From contig NZ_OY761461.1 in NCBI RefSeq assembly GCF_963664555.1, positions 1,984,001-2,048,000 on the forward strand: a DNA stretch of 64,000 bases. Direction: 5' to 3'. The notes under the pieces are model-generated. The model was not told the DNA's origin. It made no database searches and worked only from the letters and a program-made list of their open reading frames with translations. A program made the position numbers and the translations under genes. The DNA is from Labilibaculum sp. GTDB lineage: Bacteria > Bacteroidota > Bacteroidia > Bacteroidales > Marinifilaceae. Of the stretch, positions 8,642 through 17,854 are shown in pieces. How positions within the stretch are numbered: the stretch's first letter is position 1; every line of letters starts with the position of its first letter.

Positions 8642-9829
8642 ATGTTACTTAGTCACGAAAAAAAGTTAGAACTTTTAAAAGCACTTGATTTCCTTGCGGA
8701 ACAGAATATTGCATCCTTCCAGTTTTTAGCTGGCATCGTAGATGAAATTAATGTAGCGAAAGGGGAGACAATTTTTTCCAAAGGAGATTTGGGTGGAGCC
8801 GTATTTATTATTGCAAAAGGTTGTGTTCAGATTCATGACGAAGGACATATTTTTATTGAGCTGAAGGAAGGGAAAAGTTTTGGAGAGTATGCACTGATCA
8901 AAACAGAGACACGATCAGCTTCTGCAAGTGCCAAAAGTGATTCTGTCCTGCTTCGGATTACCGACGATCATATTCAGTTGCTCGAAGAAGAATTTGATGT
9001 TCGGATAATTGATACTATTCTTCATCCTCTAAGGAACATTCGGAAAAGAATGGTAGTGAAAGATCTTCTCGAGGAAGAATTGACGCAGCAAAAGGCAATC
9101 ATTGAAAAGCAACGAAAAGAATTGGAGAGCCTGAATGCGACCAAAGACAAATTTTTCTCGATTATTGCCCACGATTTAAAAAATCCCTTTGCTTCATTAA
9201 TTGGAGCTTCCGATTTGCTGGTTGATAATGCAGATGAGCTCTCTCTGGAACAAGTGAAAACATTTTCGGGAATTATCAATCAGTCCGCTCGTCAGGCTTT
9301 TCGTTTGTTAGAGAATTTATTAACATGGTCGCGAATGCAGACCGGATCAATTGCATGGAAACCGAAAGAAATTGATTTATGGGATTTGGTGAATGAGGTT
9401 GTGATTTTGCATACCGGAAGTGCAGAAAATAAGGAGATCAATATAGAAGCAGTAATTGATGAAGATTTGAAGGTCCTGGCTGATCCGAACATGATAAATA
9501 CCGTTGTTCGTAATCTGGTATCCAATGCCATTAAATTTACTCCAAGAGGTGGAAGTGTCACTGTTTCATCGCACATAAGTGATGAATATGTTGAGATTTG
9601 GGTTACTGATACAGGTATTGGAATTGATTCCGAAGGAAAGAAGAAACTATTTCGAATTGATGAACAATTGATGAAATCGGGAACTGAAAATGAAACAGGA
9701 ACAGGATTGGGATTGATATTATGTAAGGAATTTATTGAAATGCACCATGGAAATATTTGGGTGGAAAGTGAACCGGGGAAAGGTAGTTCTTTTAAGTTTG
9801 CACTACCTGTATCTTTTCCTTCTTTTTAA
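8642..9829 (+). CDS. Sensor histidine kinase with N-terminal cyclic-nucleotide-binding-like domain
   Basis: Predicted cytoplasmic histidine kinase of 395 residues. Residues about 20-120 form a cNMP-binding/Crp-like fold (GETIFSKGDLGGAVFIIAKG, GKSFGEYALIKTETRSASA). A coiled coil with EELTQQKAIIEKQRKEL follows near 140-165, then a HisKA domain with H-box FFSIIAHDLKNPFASL near 180 and an HATPase domain (NLVSNAIKFTPRGG, DTGIGI, TGTGLGLILCKEF). No transmembrane segment is seen. The frame is open from 8537, but the upstream part overlaps the preceding terminator, so ATG 8642 is chosen. The cNMP-like pocket may not bind cyclic nucleotides. No dedicated response regulator is adjacent, though one lies 2.6 kb downstream. 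Confidence 0.85.
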   Translation: MLLSHEKKLELLKALDFLAEQNIASFQFLAGIVDEINVAKGETIFSKGDLGGAVFIIAKGCVQIHDEGHIFIELKEGKSFGEYALIKTETRSASASAKSDSVLLRITDDHIQLLEEEFDVRIIDTILHPLRNIRKRMVVKDLLEEELTQQKAIIEKQRKELESLNATKDKFFSIIAHDLKNPFASLIGASDLLVDNADELSLEQVKTFSGIINQSARQAFRLLENLLTWSRMQTGSIAWKPKEIDLWDLVNEVVILHTGSAENKEINIEAVIDEDLKVLADPNMINTVVRNLVSNAIKFTPRGGSVTVSSHISDEYVEIWVTDTGIGIDSEGKKKLFRIDEQLMKSGTENETGTGLGLILCKEFIEMHHGNIWVESEPGKGSSFKFALPVSFPSF

Positions 9830-9929
9830 TAACCTCTTAAAACATTTCACGTAACATCTGTTTGTATTCTTTATTTGAATTGCATTGTTATATTTTAGGG
9901 CTTTCTTAGTTTTTAGTAAAGATTCTTGT

Positions 9930-12329
9930 ATGAGGTATTTAAAGTACATCTTTTTTTCTCTGTTTTTGTTTGCATCGATTAATGCTAAATCGATTGAACG
10001 AAAAAAAATTCTTGTTTTACATTCCTATCATCAAGGCTTAAAATGGACCGATAATGTCAATCTTGGCATCAGGGAGGTAATGGATTCATTAGGCAATAAG
10101 TTTGAATTGGACTATGAATATTTGGATACCAAAAGAAATCCGTCCAAGGAGTATCTCGATAAAATAATTGAGCTGTATGATCTAAAATTACAGGAAGAGA
10201 AGTACAATGCGATTATCGTTTCCGATAACAATGCTTTGTCTTTTGTGAAGAATCATGGCAAAAAATACTTTAATAATACACCTATTGTATTTTGCGGGAT
10301 CAATCATTACCGTGATGATTTAATCGAGGGGGTAACAAATATTACAGGAGTAGCCGAAGAGGTTGATTGGGACGGGGCTATTGATTTGATTTTAAGAACC
10401 CGTCCTAATACAAAACATATTGTTGTTATTAATGACGATAAAACCACTACGGCCAAATTAAATAAGCTTGCCCTGCTCGATTTGGCGAAAAAATATGAAT
10501 CGAAACTACAGTTTACTTATTTCGAGGATCAGGCAGTTGATGAGTTGGAGGAAAATGTTAGCAATATTAAAGGAGACACGTGCATTTTGCTTTTGACATT
10601 TAATAAGGATAAAAACGGCAGATTTATTAGTTTTCAGGATAATTTAGATTTATTTGTTCCGCAAAGTAAAGTGCCAGTGTTCATTACCTGGGCTTTCCTG
10701 ATTAGTGATGGCGTTGTTGGTGGAAAAGTGGTAAGTGGACGTCTTCATGGAAAAATGGCAGCCACAATGATTGATCAGATTGTTTCAGGAATACCTGCTG
10801 ATTCAATTCCTGTTTATCGCAAACCATTGGATAGGTATGTTGTTAATTATAATGAAATTAAGCGTTTTGGGATTGATAAGAATGTGCTTCCTGATGATAC
10901 TTTCCTTGTAAATGCACCTCAATCTTTTTACAGTGAGAATAAAGAATGGATTCAGCTGATAGGAGGAATTACCTTTCTGGCAGCACTTATTATTTTGGTT
11001 TTATCAAGAGCTATTTTAAGACGAATCAGGGCTGAAAAAGCTTTAATCATAGAGCAAAACCGCTTGAAAATATCTGTTAAGCATGAACGTTTAATTGGTT
11101 TAATTGGCCGTTTGTTGAATGCATCCGAAGATTTTAAGAACGTATTGGATGATGTTTTGAAGTTGATGACAGACGAATTAAATGTGGCAAGGATAAGTCT
11201 TTATTCACTAATTGATTCAACGAAAACCGGTGTTAAAATTAAAAGTAGAATTTCTTTAAAAGGGAAAAATATAAAGGATGTTAATCAGTTTTACTTTTCG
11301 GAAATCGATGAAATTATCTCAAGAGTTAAAATGAATAAAAGTATCGTATCCCGCGATTTGTCAAATTTAACAGAGAAAGAACAAGAATATTATAGAATAA
11401 GAAATATTGGAGCTGTTGTTTTGCTGCCTGTAATGGTAGAAAATGAGGTTGTAGGTTTGATGGGATTTGCTCAAAACAAAGCTCATAGCTGGACCAGAGA
11501 CGAGATTAGTATTTTCTTTTCGACTGTGAATATGATTGCGAATGCCTGGGAACGGAATTCTTTAATGATTGATAGAATTGAGGCAGAACAAAAAAATGTT
11601 GAAGCCTTAAGAATGCTTGAGCAATCGTCTCGTCTGGCTTCAATTGGTGTAATGGCAGCAGGAATTACTCATGAAATAAATCAGCCCTTAAATGCAATTA
11701 AAATAACTGCTGACAGCGTGTTGTTTTGGCAAAAAAGAAATCCGGGACAGTTGCCCGAAATGTTTACAAGAAAAATTCAAACTATTTCTGAGGGAACAGC
11801 AAGGATTGATTCCATCATTAAGCACATGCGGACTTTTTGGGAGAAGCCTCACATCTCCGAGGAAGAGATTGTTGATATGGTTGAAGGTGTAAACCGATCT
11901 TTATCCCTGGTAAAAAGGCAGGTGTCGGATCATAGCATCGAATTAATCGGGAATCTGCCAAAGAATGCTGTAAATGTGCATGCAAATTACATTCAATTTG
12001 AACAGATTGTGGTCAACCTGATTGTGAATTCAATTCACTCTTTGGATAAAGTTCAAAAGGAGAATAAAAAAATTAAATTGAATGTTTATCAGGATTCCAA
12101 ACATGGAGTTTTGGAGATTCATGATAACGGAACCGGGATCGAATCAAACATTCGGGAGAAAATATATGATCCTTTATTTACAACCAAAGGAAATGAAAGC
12201 GGCAGTGGCTTAGGAATGGCGATCGTAAAAACATTTATTGATCGATTTCAGGGGGAAATATCAGATTATAATAATGAAGATGGCGGGGCAAGTTTTATTT
12301 TGCGTTTTAAATTGAAGGAAAATAGTTAA
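9930..12329 (+). CDS. Hybrid sensor: ABC-substrate-binding-like domain, TM, GAF, histidine kinase
   Basis: A 799-residue membrane sensor kinase. A signal/anchor peptide at residues 1-20 is followed by a periplasmic domain to about 320 that looks like the ABC-substrate-binding (TrpX/YtrF-like) fold ([33 protein letters not shown]). A transmembrane helix lies near 335-355, a GAF domain near 385-540, then HisKA with [16 protein letters not shown] and HATPase ([31 protein letters not shown]). The ATG at 9930 is preferred to the open frame from 9885 because it starts the signal peptide. The NtrC-type regulator 66 bp downstream is the probable partner. The ligand is unknown; a small solute is inferred from the binding-protein fold. 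Confidence 0.87.
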   Translation: MRYLKYIFFSLFLFASINAKSIERKKILVLHSYHQGLKWTDNVNLGIREVMDSLGNKFELDYEYLDTKRNPSKEYLDKIIELYDLKLQEEKYNAIIVSDNNALSFVKNHGKKYFNNTPIVFCGINHYRDDLIEGVTNITGVAEEVDWDGAIDLILRTRPNTKHIVVINDDKTTTAKLNKLALLDLAKKYESKLQFTYFEDQAVDELEENVSNIKGDTCILLLTFNKDKNGRFISFQDNLDLFVPQSKVPVFITWAFLISDGVVGGKVVSGRLHGKMAATMIDQIVSGIPADSIPVYRKPLDRYVVNYNEIKRFGIDKNVLPDDTFLVNAPQSFYSENKEWIQLIGGITFLAALIILVLSRAILRRIRAEKALIIEQNRLKISVKHERLIGLIGRLLNASEDFKNVLDDVLKLMTDELNVARISLYSLIDSTKTGVKIKSRISLKGKNIKDVNQFYFSEIDEIISRVKMNKSIVSRDLSNLTEKEQEYYRIRNIGAVVLLPVMVENEVVGLMGFAQNKAHSWTRDEISIFFSTVNMIANAWERNSLMIDRIEAEQKNVEALRMLEQSSRLASIGVMAAGITHEINQPLNAIKITADSVLFWQKRNPGQLPEMFTRKIQTISEGTARIDSIIKHMRTFWEKPHISEEEIVDMVEGVNRSLSLVKRQVSDHSIELIGNLPKNAVNVHANYIQFEQIVVNLIVNSIHSLDKVQKENKKIKLNVYQDSKHGVLEIHDNGTGIESNIREKIYDPLFTTKGNESGSGLGMAIVKTFIDRFQGEISDYNNEDGGASFILRFKLKENS

Positions 12330-12395
12330 AACTGCAAGGTGAAGATCGATTGCTGCAAGTGAAGAGTACTGAGGAAAATTAAATCAGAAAGAAAA

Positions 12396-13841
12396 ATGAG
12401 AATTCTTATTGTTGATGATGACAAATCAAGTGGAACGGCTGTTGCTGAATTTATTGAGGAGCAATTGGCGTATTCAATTCATCTTTGTCATAATGGCGAA
12501 GAGGCATATAATTCTTTGAAGAATGAGGATTTTCAGATGGTTATTTCAGATCTGAGAATGCCTGGAATTTCAGGTTTGGATTTGCTGAAAAAAATAAAAC
12601 TTTTACCCAAAGGGGATGAAATTGAGGTGGTAATTATGACTGGTTTTGGTGATATGGAAAGTTCCATTGAAGCATTACGAGGCGGAGCATATGATTATTT
12701 GTTAAAACCGGTTAATATCGAAGAATTAGCTATTTTAATTGAGCGGGTTGCCGAGAAAATTCAATTGAAAGGCGAGAACAGGGATCTTAAAGAAAATATA
12801 AAGCAAACAATCTCTCACGTTAGGAGAGAGGAAGCCGAGCGAATTCAATATTACGAAACTACCATTCGTGAGATCACAAGTGTTGGTAAGATTGGCGTTT
12901 TTTCAGATGTTATGCGTGGGGTTGTTCGTATGGCAGAACAGTTTCATGAAGATCGGTCGGTACCGGTTTTAATTGAAGGAGAAACCGGAACAGGGAAAGA
13001 GGTTGTTGCACGTTTGGTTCATTTCGGAAAATCGAGCGATATTACAAAGCCATTTATCTCGATAAATTGTTCTGCAATTTCGCCGGCACTATTTGAAAGT
13101 GAATTGTTTGGATACGACGAAGGTGCTTTTACAGGGGCTCGTAAAGAGGGAAAGCCCGGCAAATTGGAATTGGCACAGGGAGGAACTTTATTTTTAGATG
13201 AAATAGGTGAAATGCCATTGGATATGCAGCCTAAATTGCTGCGTGTACTGCAACAGAGAGAAATGTATCGGGTTGGGGGAAGCAAACCTATTGAATTGGA
13301 TGTTAGGGTGATTTTTGCCACCAACAGGAATTTAAAAGAAATGGTGGCTGAAAAAACATTCAGAAGTGATTTGTATTATCGTTTAAATACCGGACGCTTG
13401 TATATTCCTCCTTTGCGGGAAAGAAAGGAAGCAATCTTATCCTTTTCTCAAATTTTTTTAGATCAATATTCTAAGAAGCGGAACCGAAAGTTTAGATTCA
13501 TAAGTAAGGATGCTAAAAAAATGATGCAGGATTATGCCTGGCCGGGAAATATCCGGGAGCTGAAAAATACAATTGAAAGAGCAACTTTACTTTATAATGA
13601 TTTAGAATTAAAACCCGAACATTTGAGGTTTTTACAGGCCGATGATAATGAATTTGAACCCAAAGAACAGCCAATTGTTTTGGGGCGCATTGTCTTACCT
13701 GATGATGAATTAAGAATTGAACAATTAGAGCTGGAAATTGTTCGGAAAGCATTAAAAAAGTTCGATGATAACAAATCAAAAACAGCAGAATATTTGGGAA
13801 TCACCAGAAGTGCTCTTCGCAGCAGAATGAATAAATTATAA
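12396..13841 (+). CDS. NtrC-family sigma-54-dependent response regulator
   Basis: A 481-residue transcription activator. The receiver domain at 1-120 has phospho-acceptor Asp in MVISDLRMPG, plus IVDDD and the LKPVN lysine. The AAA+ domain at about 170-400 has Walker A EGETGTGKE, the sigma-54-contact loop as GAFTGAR, and Walker B GGTLFLDEIGEMP. The C-terminus has a Fis-type HTH ending (KSKTAEYLGITRSALRSRMNKL region). It follows the membrane sensor kinase at 9930 and probably forms its two-component pair. GAFTGA implies that it works with RpoN; its targets are not known, and the next gene downstream is a LUD protein. Confidence 0.93.
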   Translation: MRILIVDDDKSSGTAVAEFIEEQLAYSIHLCHNGEEAYNSLKNEDFQMVISDLRMPGISGLDLLKKIKLLPKGDEIEVVIMTGFGDMESSIEALRGGAYDYLLKPVNIEELAILIERVAEKIQLKGENRDLKENIKQTISHVRREEAERIQYYETTIREITSVGKIGVFSDVMRGVVRMAEQFHEDRSVPVLIEGETGTGKEVVARLVHFGKSSDITKPFISINCSAISPALFESELFGYDEGAFTGARKEGKPGKLELAQGGTLFLDEIGEMPLDMQPKLLRVLQQREMYRVGGSKPIELDVRVIFATNRNLKEMVAEKTFRSDLYYRLNTGRLYIPPLRERKEAILSFSQIFLDQYSKKRNRKFRFISKDAKKMMQDYAWPGNIRELKNTIERATLLYNDLELKPEHLRFLQADDNEFEPKEQPIVLGRIVLPDDELRIEQLELEIVRKALKKFDDNKSKTAEYLGITRSALRSRMNKL

Positions 13842-14182
13842 GTACTGTTGAGGTTCGAATTTATCAGGTATTTTCTTTCCCTAAAATAGCTCGTAATAAT
13901 TCCATTGCGGGTGTGATTTTTTTCCCCATATGTGTATTTTTTTCACATGCCTTTTGATGACTAAAAGTGTTTGAAATGAGATACTTGTTCGTTTTTGAAA
14001 CAGATTGTACGAAAGCTGTTCAGAATTGAACATTATTGGTGTATTTATCAATTCTGCGGATTCTTAGTAAGAAGCTTGTTGTCAGGGTATTGTATTTTTG
14101 TGCTTATGTGATCTCTATTTTACAGTTTTTTGGCATTCCTTTTGCATTTAAACGGCTGATGTTTCATTTAAATCTAAAAGGC
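13842..14182 (+). promoter_or_regulatory. Intergenic region with sigma-54-like element (14131-14146), spacing one base short
   Basis: A 341-bp gap after the NtrC-type gene without a convincing coding sequence. At 14131-14146 TGGCATTCCTTTTGCA resembles the -24/-12 element, and its downstream position would give a leader of about 23 nt before ATG 14183. However, GG and GC are separated by 9 rather than the canonical 10 bases, which usually abolishes sigma-54 recognition. I therefore record it as a weak candidate only. Confidence 0.25.
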
Positions 14183-14698
14183 ATGGAAGTAAGGACTGAT
14201 ACACAAATTAAGAAGATCAATTTCAGGAGTGATAAGAAGAACCTTTTGGAATCATTTTTATCGAATTCGAATGTCTTAGGGCACGAATCGTTAAAAGTGG
14301 ATTATAAGCTGTTTCTCGAAGCTGCGAATAAGAAAAATGTTCAGTTTGAATTTATTCGTTTGAAAAGCTTTAATCTTGATAAAACATCATTTGATATTAG
14401 TAATGCTAAAAATGCATTACTCGAAGCAGATTATGCTTTGGCAGATTCAGGAATGCTGATTATTGATACTCAGGATCAGGATGTTTTATTGACCGTTTTT
14501 CTGGCAGAAGTACTTCATGTTGTTGTACCTGCAAGTAAAATTATTCATTCAATGGACGATTTTGAATTAATAAAAGGAAAGCGTGCTGTTGAACTCGGTG
14601 GCGGAATAGCAAGTATTTCAGTTTCTTCTTCCGATAAAGGACACCGGTTTTCATCGAAAGTATTACGCACAATGGTTTACATACTCGAAGATATCTAG
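14183..14698 (+). CDS. Stand-alone LUD (LutC-like) domain protein
   Basis: A 171-residue protein whose second half matches the LUD fold of LutC/YkgG: NALLEADYALADSGMLII, TVFLAEVLHVVVPASKI, HSMDDF. The same pattern occurs in the LutC of the lactate locus (38076-38549), where it reads ALVEVDYAIAETGTVVI, so the two are distant paralogues. The frame is open from a TTG at 14036, but that extension is hydrophobic and AT-rich; ATG 14183 gives the normal LUD N-terminus. No LutA/LutB partner is adjacent. It lies downstream of the NtrC-type regulator and ends in a terminator. Its function is uncertain. Confidence 0.7.
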   Translation: MEVRTDTQIKKINFRSDKKNLLESFLSNSNVLGHESLKVDYKLFLEAANKKNVQFEFIRLKSFNLDKTSFDISNAKNALLEADYALADSGMLIIDTQDQDVLLTVFLAEVLHVVVPASKIIHSMDDFELIKGKRAVELGGGIASISVSSSDKGHRFSSKVLRTMVYILEDI

Positions 14699-14718
14699 AA
14701 ATTATATCGATAATTTAG

Positions 14719-14747
14719 AGGGGGTGGGCAATTCGCCCCTTTTTTTA
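14719..14747 (+). terminator. Intrinsic terminator after the LUD gene
   Basis: G-rich arm paired with GCCCCT, followed by a run of seven or more T residues; it marks the end of the ordinary chromosomal block before the accessory region. Confidence 0.65.
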
Positions 14748-14876
14748 TTAAGGAAGCCTGGAGAGTTCAATTTTATTGTCATTCTAAACTTGACTACGAT
14801 CGGTAAGTTTACATACAGGTGTTTTGTCTTTGCTCAACAGCTTGTTTCTAAGTGAAGTTTTATTTTTTGGATACTC

Positions 14877-14951
14877 CGGCATTATCGAATCATTATTACC
14901 CGGATTCTCATTATTGTACTCACTGTTTTATTATTGATGCTGATAATGCCG
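14877..14951. repeat. Long imperfect inverted repeat, possible decayed cassette recombination site
   Basis: Perfect 10-bp arms CGGCATTATC / GATAATGCCG with further partial pairing (GAATCAT against TTGATGCT) and a loop of about 40 bases. It lies 3' of the HD-domain gene, where the attC site of that cassette would be expected. No terminal sequence complementary to that cassette's other end (15647-15656) was found, so it is either a degraded site or unrelated. Nothing else was recognised in 14748-15037. Confidence 0.35.
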
Positions 14952-15037
14952 TTATAGGCTTGGTTTATGTATGGTGGTATCAGAGGTGGAGTAGAGGTTA
15001 ACAGACCGTCACCTGCCTGCTTATTCTGCAAGTGTAT

Positions 15038-15634
15038 TTATTTTTTTAGAATGCCTTTTCGTACACTGTTTTCGATAAGGGTTTTAGCATAATCCCACAA
15101 TTTTGTTGAAGCATTTTCTATTACTTTCTTTTTGTTGCAAACAGTTTGATATTTTACACCGTATTCTTTCCATGTCCCACCCTTATTTGATGTATTCTGC
15201 AATAAAGGTTCAAGTCTGTCCATTGATTTTGCAAATTTTGCCTCATTGGAAAGCCCATCTTCAAATTCAGTCCAGATTTCAATAAATTCTGCAGCCTGTT
15301 TTTCAGGTAAAATTCCAAAAATCCGTTTGGCCGCTTTCAGTTCTTCCTCCGTATTTTCATGATCTTTATTTTGGTCGTATATAAAGGTATCACCAGCATC
15401 TATTTCCACTATATCATGAATTAATACCATTTTTATGACTTTTAGCAAATCAATTTTTACATCAGAATGTTTGCTTAAAACAATTGCCATCATCGCTAAA
15501 TGCCAACTATGCTCAGCATCATTTTCGTTCCTGTCACTATTAAATAGTTTTGTTCTTCTCTGAATGTATTTTATTTTATCAATTTCTTTAATAAACTCAA
15601 TTTGCTTTAGTAAGTCCTCATCCATCATTTTCAT
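15038..15634 (-). CDS. HD-domain hydrolase (YfbR/HDDC2-like)
   Basis: A 198-residue protein with HD-superfamily metal ligands: His in AEHSWHLAMM near residue 42, the HD pair in VLIHDIVEIDAGD near 73, and a downstream Asp in SMDRLEPLLQN. The order and spacing match HDDC2/YfbR 5'-deoxynucleotidases, which dephosphorylate (deoxy)nucleoside monophosphates; substrate is inferred only from family. The start could also be the ATG nine bases further in. It is the leftmost gene of the cassette-like array and has the same (minus) orientation as the other array genes. Its 5' side carries a cassette end, TGTTGCCAAC on the plus strand. Confidence 0.8.
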   Translation of the reverse strand: MKMMDEDLLKQIEFIKEIDKIKYIQRRTKLFNSDRNENDAEHSWHLAMMAIVLSKHSDVKIDLLKVIKMVLIHDIVEIDAGDTFIYDQNKDHENTEEELKAAKRIFGILPEKQAAEFIEIWTEFEDGLSNEAKFAKSMDRLEPLLQNTSNKGGTWKEYGVKYQTVCNKKKVIENASTKLWDYAKTLIENSVRKGILKK

Positions 15635-15646
15635 CCATCTTTATGT

Positions 15647-15656
15647 TGTTGCCAAC
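15647..15656 (-). other. Cassette end (R'-like, GTTGGCAACA on minus strand) upstream of HD gene
   Basis: GTTGGCAACA read on the minus strand, 13 bp before the HD-gene ATG. It has the same position and GTTGGC character as the proven-looking ends of the next cassettes. The remainder of this site, up to the truncated intron near 15866, is too diverged to call arms with confidence. Confidence 0.4.
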
Positions 15657-15865
15657 GGCAGTCTTGTCTAAAAACTCATCAAACTGCTCAAATTAAGGTT
15701 CAAATATAGCGGTTTTAAGCATACCTGAAAATTGAAAATCCTTTTATTTGGAAATAGAATTGAGGTTATTATTTGGGCTACTTTTAACTCGTAGCATTAC
15801 GATTAAGAGGATGGGGTGATTGCTCCACAGACAGCCTTACAGCATTAGTCTTTTTACCTTACAAT

Positions 15866-16243
15866 TTGCACAGGCTCGAAGAACGCATCCAAAAACTGAA
15901 AGAGGTTCAGCGGGGTTGGGTAAATAACTTCCGTATGGCAAGTATTTTAGCCAAACTTCAAGATCTCGACGGTTGGCTGCGCAACAGGCTCAGATATTGC
16001 ATTTGGCACCATTGGAAAAAACTTGAACGAAAACGGAAAAACCTGATTCGTTTAGGAGTTGAACAAGGACAAGCCTATGCATGGTCTCGTTCACGTATGG
16101 GTGGTTGGGCGATTGCTCAGAGTCCTATTTTGGTAACTACTATTACTCTTGAAAGATTGCGGAAACGCGGTTATGAATCTATGCTCGACATTTACAAACA
16201 AATCACGCCTGTTCGACGTGATTCCTTATTCCCCTTAACTTAA
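15866..16243 (+). pseudogene. C-terminal fragment of group II intron reverse transcriptase/maturase
   Basis: A 125-codon open remnant matching residues about 312-433 of the intact maturase of copy B (RIQKLNEVQRGWVNNF through RRDSLFPLT), with single-residue differences such as KEVQ for NEVQ and AKLQ for VKLQ. It holds only the end of the thumb/maturase region; the RT palm with YADD is missing. The N-terminal few residues (MHRLE) come from non-intron DNA. Not expected to be functional. Confidence 0.85.
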
Positions 16244-16325
16244 CGAACCGCCGTATACGAGACCCGTACGTACGGTGGTGTGAGAGGTGCATCCCGACTA
16301 TTTTAGTCGGGACCATCTACTCAAT
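15866..16325 (+). mobile_element. 5'-truncated group IIC intron, copy C
   Basis: Only the last part of the intron remains: the 3' end of the maturase frame, domain V (9-bp stem ACCGCCGTA / TACGGTGGT) and domain VI (TCCCGACT / AGTCGGGA), ending CTACTCAAT. From about 15880 on it is nearly identical to copies A and B. The left edge is blurred because a few bases either side of 15876 only partly match. The 3' flank starts with T, as in the two complete copies, so the insertion point is the same type. It cannot splice or move by itself. Confidence 0.85.
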
Positions 16326-16336
16326 TCTACGCCGTT
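16326..16336 (-). other. Cassette end (R''-like) of the 16338-17627 cassette, split by intron fragment
   Basis: TCTACGCCGT on the plus strand, directly after the intron 3' end. With the GT expected before the intron it restores GTTCTACGCC, the exact complement of GGCGTAGAAC at 17652-17661 on the other side of the same gene. This is the arrangement of an integron cassette, whose two ends together form one attC site. Confidence 0.55.
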
Positions 16337-16337
16337 T

Positions 16338-17627
16338 TTATATTTTCATCAGTCTGCTCGTCGCAATTAATACTTTCTTCGCTATCATTTCCAAGACTGA
16401 AATATCATATACCAAATATTTTAATTCTGGAGATGATGGAATCAATAAATCATAATTTTTGTCTGATGATTTAGTATGAACGACTCTGCATCTTATTTCA
16501 TAAATCCGTTCTGCAATTTCGTTAATTAAATCTGCTGTTTTATTTGCTATGTTCAATGTTTTTGAAGCTATGTCTTTAGCCTTTTTACCTTTAAAGAACT
16601 CTACCATTTCTTCATCTCTTTCAATGTGGTCTCTTAACTCTTCAATAGATAAACAATCTTGAATTGTAGATTTTAATTGTTCTAATTCAGAGCCAAAACC
16701 TAATTGATTTTTATTCAAATTGAGAGTAGAGAGGATTTTCGTAATGTCAGAATCTTTATTAGGATTAAAACGAGGGTCTTTAATTATATTTTTTATTGTA
16801 CTATGAGCATTCTTATTTGAAAATATAGGAAAATAGAATTCCAAGATTTGGTACAACGCAAGAAATTGAAGTAAAGGCATTTCAATTGCTGATTTAGCAT
16901 ACCAATATAAAGACATTGGTTCACTATCATATTCATATGTTGGAAATGCTTTGTCTAAATCTGTTTGTTCTCTTTTTCTTCTAAAATATGTTCGTCTTAT
17001 TTCTCTATCATCAACCAGTTTAAAACCGATGTTTGATGAAAGGTCTAACTTAAACAGTACAGAATTTCCTATTTTTTCGAGTAAGCTTTTCGCTTTGTCG
17101 TGTTTCGTGATGTCAATATTTTCTATTCTAATAGTTGGTCTTCTTCTCGCAAAATCAAAGCGAGGCATTCTGTCTTTACAGAAGGATAGAATGGCATATT
17201 CAACACTTGCACTTCCTATTGAAACAACTATCCCATTTTCTGATTTTTCAAGTTCATAACGAGCAAATTCCTCAGGTTCACTATCATCATCGCATAATAA
17301 TTTACCAAGTCTTTTTAATAAGAAACTTGGTGGTGCCATATGGCGTGTGACTGGAGCTATTTCACATTCTATTGACTTAAATTTTGGAGACCAGATGGCT
17401 TCAAAATCCATTATGAACTTATAATGCTCAAAATTGCTATCCAATAATATTTGCTCTTCTATTCTATCATTAAATTTTATTGGAACAAAATCTCTTGCAC
17501 GAGGAAACTTGGCTATTTGATACTTAACTTTTTCTCCTTCTTCATTGAAATCCGTTTCTCTTTCAACTTCTTCAATGTTTATTCCAGCATCAACTAATTT
17601 CTCTAAAAGTTTTCCTTTAATTTTCAT
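16338..17627 (-). CDS. Cassette-borne protein of unknown function, possible HEPN-like C-terminus
   Basis: A 429-residue protein I do not recognise. It is rich in charged residues, with no signal peptide or membrane segment. The C-terminal third is predicted helical and holds IYEIRCRVVHTKSSDKN near residue 390; R-x4-H is the pattern of HEPN ribonucleases, and the preceding PLLQFLALYQILEFYFP helix is also HEPN-like. That is suggestive only. Both ends of the gene carry complementary cassette ends (see 16326 and 17652), so it sits in a mobile cassette, transcribed in the same direction as its neighbours. If HEPN is right, an RNA-targeting defence or toxin role is possible. Confidence 0.75.
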   Translation of the reverse strand: MKIKGKLLEKLVDAGINIEEVERETDFNEEGEKVKYQIAKFPRARDFVPIKFNDRIEEQILLDSNFEHYKFIMDFEAIWSPKFKSIECEIAPVTRHMAPPSFLLKRLGKLLCDDDSEPEEFARYELEKSENGIVVSIGSASVEYAILSFCKDRMPRFDFARRRPTIRIENIDITKHDKAKSLLEKIGNSVLFKLDLSSNIGFKLVDDREIRRTYFRRKREQTDLDKAFPTYEYDSEPMSLYWYAKSAIEMPLLQFLALYQILEFYFPIFSNKNAHSTIKNIIKDPRFNPNKDSDITKILSTLNLNKNQLGFGSELEQLKSTIQDCLSIEELRDHIERDEEMVEFFKGKKAKDIASKTLNIANKTADLINEIAERIYEIRCRVVHTKSSDKNYDLLIPSSPELKYLVYDISVLEMIAKKVLIATSRLMKI

Positions 17628-17651
17628 ATATGCAGAATTTTTATTTTAAAT

Positions 17652-17853
17652 GGCGTAGAACGGTTTGGGCATATGAACCGTGCGGGGATTGAAATAACCT
17701 TCCTTTCTTTAATCGCACAGAGCCTAATGGTTTTATGGAGACTAAAATTAACAATAAATAGTTTCTTTAAAAGCATTGGGCGGACATATTAAAATCACCG
17801 CAACTCCGCGAATCACCACGCCCCGCATGGTTTATGATGCCGTGTTGGCGATA
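17652..17853 (-). other. attC-like recombination site between two cassettes
   Basis: Intergenic imperfect palindrome of about 200 bp. Inner arms: GCATATGAACCGTGCGGGG (17669-17687) against CCCCGCATGGTTTATGATGC (17821-17840), with a bulge and a few mismatches. Outer ends: GGCGTAGAAC (17652) belongs to the cassette on the left and GTTGGCGATA (17844-17853) to the one on the right. Each is matched exactly by the complement at the far end of its own gene. On the minus strand the core reads AACCGTT near the R' end, like an attC AAC...GTT junction. It is longer than most attC sites. Confidence 0.55.
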
Positions 17854-17854
17854 G

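Noticed and set aside
9885..9929. Upstream start for the membrane sensor kinase
   Set aside because: The 15 extra residues precede a normal signal peptide beginning at ATG 9930.
14131..14146. True sigma-54 promoter for the LUD gene
   Set aside because: GG and GC are 9 bases apart instead of 10; listed only as a weak regulatory candidate.
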